Shown here in pieces: positions 60,188 to 64,000 of a DNA stretch of 64,000 nucleotides. The translations under genes and the position numbers were made by a program. How positions within the stretch are numbered: the stretch's first letter is position 1; the number at the start of each line of letters is the position of its first letter. The stretch is from JAKQEM01 sp964391185 (GTDB taxonomy: Bacteria > Patescibacteriota > Gracilibacteria > Peribacterales > Peribacteraceae): assembly GCA_964391185.1 (NCBI GenBank), contig CAYMIX010000006.1:23297-87296 (forward strand), in the 5' to 3' direction. The notes under the pieces are model-generated. The model did no database searches. It was not told where the DNA came from and worked only from the letters and a program-made list of their open reading frames with translations.

Positions 60188-60835
60188 ATGACTAAACAAC
60201 AGATCATCATCGCACCGTCCATACTTTCTGCAGACCTCGCACATCTACAAGCAGAGGTTGATTCCATAGAAAGCGCTGCAGATTGGATACAAGTCGACGT
60301 GATGGACGGACATTTTGTGCCGAATCTCAGCTTTGGTGCACCTGTGATCAAATGCGTTCACACAAATCTCCCCTTAGATATTCACCTGATGGTGGAAAAT
60401 CCTGAAGAGCGCATTGAAGAATTTCTCAAATTAAAAGCATCTCACATCACGTTTCATGCAGAAGCAGTGCAGGAAACCGATACGCGTAGAGCCCTTATAC
60501 AAGCCATCCGTGATGGAGGAGCGACTGCAGGGATCGCCATCAACCCCGATACATCACTCGATTCTATTCATGATGTTGTGCAAGAAGCTGATTTAGTTTT
60601 GGTCATGTCGGTGAATCCTGGCTTTGGCGGACAGTCATTTATCCATTCTGTACTCGATAAAGTGCGTATGTTACGTGCGGATTTACCCGATCTGATGATT
60701 CAAATGGACGGTGGCATCAATAATGAGACGGCAAAACTGTGCATAGAAGCCGGTGCAAACAACCTTGTTTCCGGTAATTTTATTTTTAGTGCAGCCGATC
60801 GCGCTGCAGCAATCAGTTCCCTTCGAGGTTTATGA
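60188..60835 (+). CDS. rpe: Ribulose-phosphate 3-epimerase
   Basis: 215 residues. DVMDGHFVPNLSFG, HLMV, VNPGFGGQSF and MDGGI are the TIM-barrel Rpe motifs with the metal-binding Asp and His. It overlaps the DUF192 gene as ATGA. A TACCAT hexamer ends 6 bases before the ATG. Confidence 0.94.
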   Translation: MTKQQIIIAPSILSADLAHLQAEVDSIESAADWIQVDVMDGHFVPNLSFGAPVIKCVHTNLPLDIHLMVENPEERIEEFLKLKASHITFHAEAVQETDTRRALIQAIRDGGATAGIAINPDTSLDSIHDVVQEADLVLVMSVNPGFGGQSFIHSVLDKVRMLRADLPDLMIQMDGGINNETAKLCIEAGANNLVSGNFIFSAADRAAAISSLRGL

Positions 60836-61311
60836 GAAAAAATTCTTCCAAACTACTAGCTGCGATTGGCATTCTTCTGGTCATTACAGGGGTGGCTATT
60901 TTCCTGAAAGGTGGTGATGCATCACAAAACGATGCGTTGCTCACTCCAATAAAACTCGTCTCATCGGATGGAAAAACTGCTGACTTGAAAGTAGAGATCG
61001 CTGATAATTCTGATGAACGTCAACATGGTCTGATGGGCCGAATGGCGCTCGATGAAAAAGAGGGAATGTTGTTCGTTTTTGAGGACACACAACCCTTGTT
61101 TTTTTGGATGAAAAACACCCTGATTCCACTCGATATTCTGTTTTTTGACGACCAGGGAATGTTCGTTTCTCGGGCTTCTATGGAACCCTGTAAGACCGAA
61201 AATTGCCCAAGTTATGGGTCCGGAGGGGCAGCAAAATACGCTCTAGAAGTGAACGAAAATGAGGCAGAAACTGGAGGGGTCGGGCAGGGGTGGAAACTGG
61301 TTCTGGAGTGA
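60832..61311 (+). CDS. DUF192 family membrane-anchored protein
   Basis: 159 residues. An N-terminal membrane helix (about 8-26), then a DUF192 domain (ERQHGLMGRMALDEKEGMLFVFEDTQPLFFWMKNTLIPLDILFFD). Function unknown; in other bacteria it is secreted or periplasmic. Translationally coupled to rpe. Confidence 0.85.
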   Translation: MRKNSSKLLAAIGILLVITGVAIFLKGGDASQNDALLTPIKLVSSDGKTADLKVEIADNSDERQHGLMGRMALDEKEGMLFVFEDTQPLFFWMKNTLIPLDILFFDDQGMFVSRASMEPCKTENCPSYGSGGAAKYALEVNENEAETGGVGQGWKLVLE

Positions 61312-61463
61312 CCGTTTTTCATCGGCGTTTTAAGGGTAAAAATTGCGTAATTTTCCTGCGGTTTTTTTGTATAAATAATTTGATCAATTAATATAGAAAA
61401 GATGGGACTTGCATAATAATTCTTCTATGGGGTGGTACCCTTCTTAGAAAAGTGTTTTTGGGC

Positions 61464-61469
61464 TATAAT
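61464..61469 (+). promoter_or_regulatory. -10 hexamer (TATAAT) with extended TG
   Basis: TATAAT 46 bases before the ATG at 61516. Leader of about 40 bases without Shine-Dalgarno. Confidence 0.5.
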
Positions 61470-61515
61470 TATAGGAAACATTGGTCATGAGCCTCAGGCT
61501 CAAACACACATAAAC

Positions 61516-64000
61516 ATGTTCAAAACAAATAATCTCTTCGGCTCGATTGAAACGCTGCGTGAGACTGGCGGTGTGTATGTTGGAGAGAGTATTTTTGGTG
61601 ATGAACGTGCAGTATGGATAAGTTCTGCACTCGAACATTTTGGATATGAAAATTTGGATCGTGACGACAAAGGTTTGGTCCGAAAATATATCCAAGATGC
61701 GACGGGATATTCCCGCGCACACATTGCTCGCTTTATTGCACAACGTCAGAGTAAAAAATTTACCTCGCATATTTTACGTGAGTCACTCACCCTGCAGAGA
61801 GTTCGTCGAGGTGCCACGGGGTTTGCACTTGCATGCATCGTGCTCCTGCTTTCTCGTTCTGGCGGCGATGGTTCGACAGCGGAACTGATCAGAGTTTTGA
61901 ATTCCGATTACACGGAGATCACTCGTACTGCGTTGCACGAGGCAGCGTTACACGATGCACGTGAGCGTTACATTTTGGTGAGCTCGATTCATGAGCTGCC
62001 GAATGGTGAAACAGAAACCTACCCGCTGATTGCGGTGAACGAGAAGACAGTAGTACTTGCAGATGGGACACAAGCGCGTGAGACAATTGTGTCTTCTTCG
62101 CCGGAAGCAATGTGGGCTCGTGTGGAAGAGCGCCGCCTTGCGCGTTTGCGATTGCTGAAGATTGCACCGACTGATTCTGTGCACACTGCGCCAACTGATC
62201 GTATTGTCGCTCGCCCAGATATTCTCATCGAGAAAGAAATATTCCCACTTATTCCTTCGACGAAACATGCAGCAGCCACTGGTCCATGGGATCTTCCACC
62301 AGGCGGCAAGGAAGGTCAGATGATCATGATTCAGAATGGCAAAATTGTGTGGCGTGATTTCCCCTACTTGGAACAAATTCGTTCACAGTCTCCACATGGT
62401 ACGGAAGCAACGCGTCGTGCAGGTGGTAATCGTTCTGGAGGTAACGGTGATGCGAACAATAACACGACCACTACCATTATTCAGCAGACAGGTGGCACAA
62501 GCGCACCAAGTGGTTGGACCGATGGCACGGGAGTTGTATACCTCACAACGAGCACAGATCTTGTTGGCATTGGAACAGATACTCCATCGAACGAACTGGA
62601 AGTTGTTGGAAGTATTTCTGGTGCATCACTCTACATAACAAATTCCATGTCCGGTGCAGGACTCGCTGATTGTGACGCAACCGCAAACAAGCTCGCTTAC
62701 GATGCAACGACAGGACGCTTCTCGTGTGCGATTGATCAGACGGTTGGAACAGGTCTCTCTCAGGAAACGGGTGATGCCCGTTACGTTCGCAAATCTGGTG
62801 ACACCATGACCGGCGCTCTCATTATCAATATCACCGGTGGCAATGCAAACACCATCGGTCTCAATGTCATCAACAGCATTTCTGGTGCAGTCATTCGCGC
62901 ACAAAAGACGTTAGCCTCCTCCGGCTCCCTCGTCGTCGAAGGCTCCATGTCCGGTGCATCTCTCTACGTCGCAAGCTCGATCAACGGAGCAGGTCTCACC
63001 GATTGTGACGCTGCAAACCAAACCCTGAACTGGGATGCAACATCCGGTCGCTTCAGTTGTGGAACTGACAGCGATACAACCTATACAGCCGGACAAAATC
63101 TTTCATTGAATGGTACGAGCTTCTCCTTGAATACAACAATCACTGGTGCACTCGTTCGCTTCAACACTGTTTCCGGTTCGTTGATCTACGCAAAAACAAC
63201 ACTCGCCTCATCTGGCACACTTGTCGTCGAAGGTGCGATGTCCGGTGCATCTCTCTACGTCGCAACATCACTCCGCGGCGCAGGACTCTCTGATTGTGAT
63301 CTTTCCACACAAGCGCTTAAGTGGGATGACACCACAGGTCGCTTCTCCTGTGGAGCAGTTTCATCAAATAGCTTCGGCTCTGGAAACGTTCTCACGATTG
63401 GTGACGCACGTTACCTCCGCACAGCTGGCGGAACGATGACAGGAGTGCTCACGGTAAATATCACCGGCGGCAATGCAAATACCATCGGACTCAACGTGAT
63501 CAACAGCATCTCCGGTGCAGTCATCCGCGCACAAAAGACGTTAGCTTCTTCCGGCTCCCTCGTCGTCGAAGGCTCCATGTCCGGCGCTTCCCTCTACGTC
63601 GCAAGCTCGATCAACGGAGTAGGTCTCACCGATTGTGACGCTGCAAACCAAACCCTGAACTGGGATGCAACATCCGGTCGCTTCAGCTGTGGAACTGATG
63701 AAACTGCTGGCTCTGGCCTAGATCTGAATACCGCTGATGCACGTTACGTCAACACATCAGGTGACAACATGACGGGCGCACTCACGATTGATATCTTGGG
63801 CGGAAACATTTCGAGTATTGGATTAAATGTCATCAATACTATTTCCGGCGCAGTCATCCGTGCACAAAAGACGCTAGCTTCTTCCGGATCACTCGTCTGG
63901 GAAGGTGCGGCATCCGGTTCGACTTTGTATGTTGCAACGTCAATAAACGGAGCTGGCCTCACCGATTGTGATGCAGCAAATCAGACATTGGCCTGGGATG
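61516..64000 (+). CDS. Giant membrane-anchored fibre-like surface protein (incomplete)
   Basis: At least 828 residues, no stop before the window end. Residues about 1-80 form a cytoplasmic helical domain (LVRKYIQDATGYSRAHIARFI) like the N-terminal helix-turn-helix of transposase/integrase proteins; a membrane helix follows near 99-114 (FALACIVLLLS). The rest is a repeat-rich extracellular part: LVGIGTDTPSNELEVVGSISGASLY, DARYVRKSGDTMTGALII and DATTGRFSC, typical of phage tail-fibre-like proteins that often end in an S74 intramolecular chaperone. Its end is not in the window. Repeat unit of about 210 codons at 62827 and 63457. Confidence 0.7.
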   Translation, partial: MFKTNNLFGSIETLRETGGVYVGESIFGDERAVWISSALEHFGYENLDRDDKGLVRKYIQDATGYSRAHIARFIAQRQSKKFTSHILRESLTLQRVRRGATGFALACIVLLLSRSGGDGSTAELIRVLNSDYTEITRTALHEAALHDARERYILVSSIHELPNGETETYPLIAVNEKTVVLADGTQARETIVSSSPEAMWARVEERRLARLRLLKIAPTDSVHTAPTDRIVARPDILIEKEIFPLIPSTKHAAATGPWDLPPGGKEGQMIMIQNGKIVWRDFPYLEQIRSQSPHGTEATRRAGGNRSGGNGDANNNTTTTIIQQTGGTSAPSGWTDGTGVVYLTTSTDLVGIGTDTPSNELEVVGSISGASLYITNSMSGAGLADCDATANKLAYDATTGRFSCAIDQTVGTGLSQETGDARYVRKSGDTMTGALIINITGGNANTIGLNVINSISGAVIRAQKTLASSGSLVVEGSMSGASLYVASSINGAGLTDCDAANQTLNWDATSGRFSCGTDSDTTYTAGQNLSLNGTSFSLNTTITGALVRFNTVSGSLIYAKTTLASSGTLVVEGAMSGASLYVATSLRGAGLSDCDLSTQALKWDDTTGRFSCGAVSSNSFGSGNVLTIGDARYLRTAGGTMTGVLTVNITGGNANTIGLNVINSISGAVIRAQKTLASSGSLVVEGSMSGASLYVASSINGVGLTDCDAANQTLNWDATSGRFSCGTDETAGSGLDLNTADARYVNTSGDNMTGALTIDILGGNISSIGLNVINTISGAVIRAQKTLASSGSLVWEGAASGSTLYVATSINGAGLTDCDAANQTLAWD

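Overview
The window looks like a chromosomal segment of a candidate-phyla-radiation (Patescibacteria) bacterium, most plausibly of the Peregrinibacteria/Peribacteria type; this is inference from gene content. The reasons are a near-complete ribosomal protein superoperon without rpmD (L30), roughly balanced base composition, many single-gene pathway fragments, large serine-linker surface proteins, and several families of short intergenic palindromes. UGA works as an ordinary stop (many ATGA stop/start overlaps), so the UGA-glycine code of Gracilibacteria/SR1 does not apply.

Layout. 0.1-11.3 kb (minus strand) is a surface-glycan locus: FkbM methyltransferases, a sulfotransferase-FkbM-FkbM fusion, a GT4-like glycosyltransferase, two tandem GT-C membrane glycosyltransferases, an ABC-2 polysaccharide exporter (Wzm/Wzt type) and a methyltransferase. 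Next to it on the plus strand lie a small HxGH nucleotidyltransferase and an APS-kinase-like gene, a YdcF-like gene and some tiny genes. 14.3-39.2 kb is the S10-spc-alpha-L13/S9 ribosomal block (rplC to rpsI, with secY, adk, map, infA, rpoA). Between rpsE and rplO it is interrupted by about 7 kb that holds two small plus-strand genes and then four minus-strand genes: a 1033-residue toxin-like protein with a papain-type Cys/His/Asp centre, an HExxH metallopeptidase-like protein and two CAP-domain proteins. 39.3-42.1 kb carries small genes (response regulator, lipoprotein, ECF S component). 42.2-48.1 kb is an island of small membrane proteins and two SPFH lipoproteins with strong Shine-Dalgarno sites, intercistronic hairpins and a duplicated structured 3' element, quite unlike its surroundings; a TrmB-like regulator sits inside it. 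48.2-64 kb holds a modular surface protein, GNAT and small genes, a frameshifted cfa pseudogene, a tRNA-Thr(CGU) followed by a 4 x 122-bp array of truncated tRNA copies, dprA, an SPFH protein, tpiA, rpiB, rpe, a DUF192 protein and the start of a giant fibre-like membrane protein that runs off the window.

Expression signals fall into three classes. Ribosomal genes have pyrimidine-rich leaders without Shine-Dalgarno sequences. Many single genes have a TATAAT-like hexamer ending 6-8 bases before the start codon, which predicts leaderless mRNAs. The 42-48 kb island (and the gene at 12.3 kb) uses classical Shine-Dalgarno sites. Short mobile palindromes sit between, and in some cases inside, ribosomal protein genes, where they are translated as C-terminal tails.
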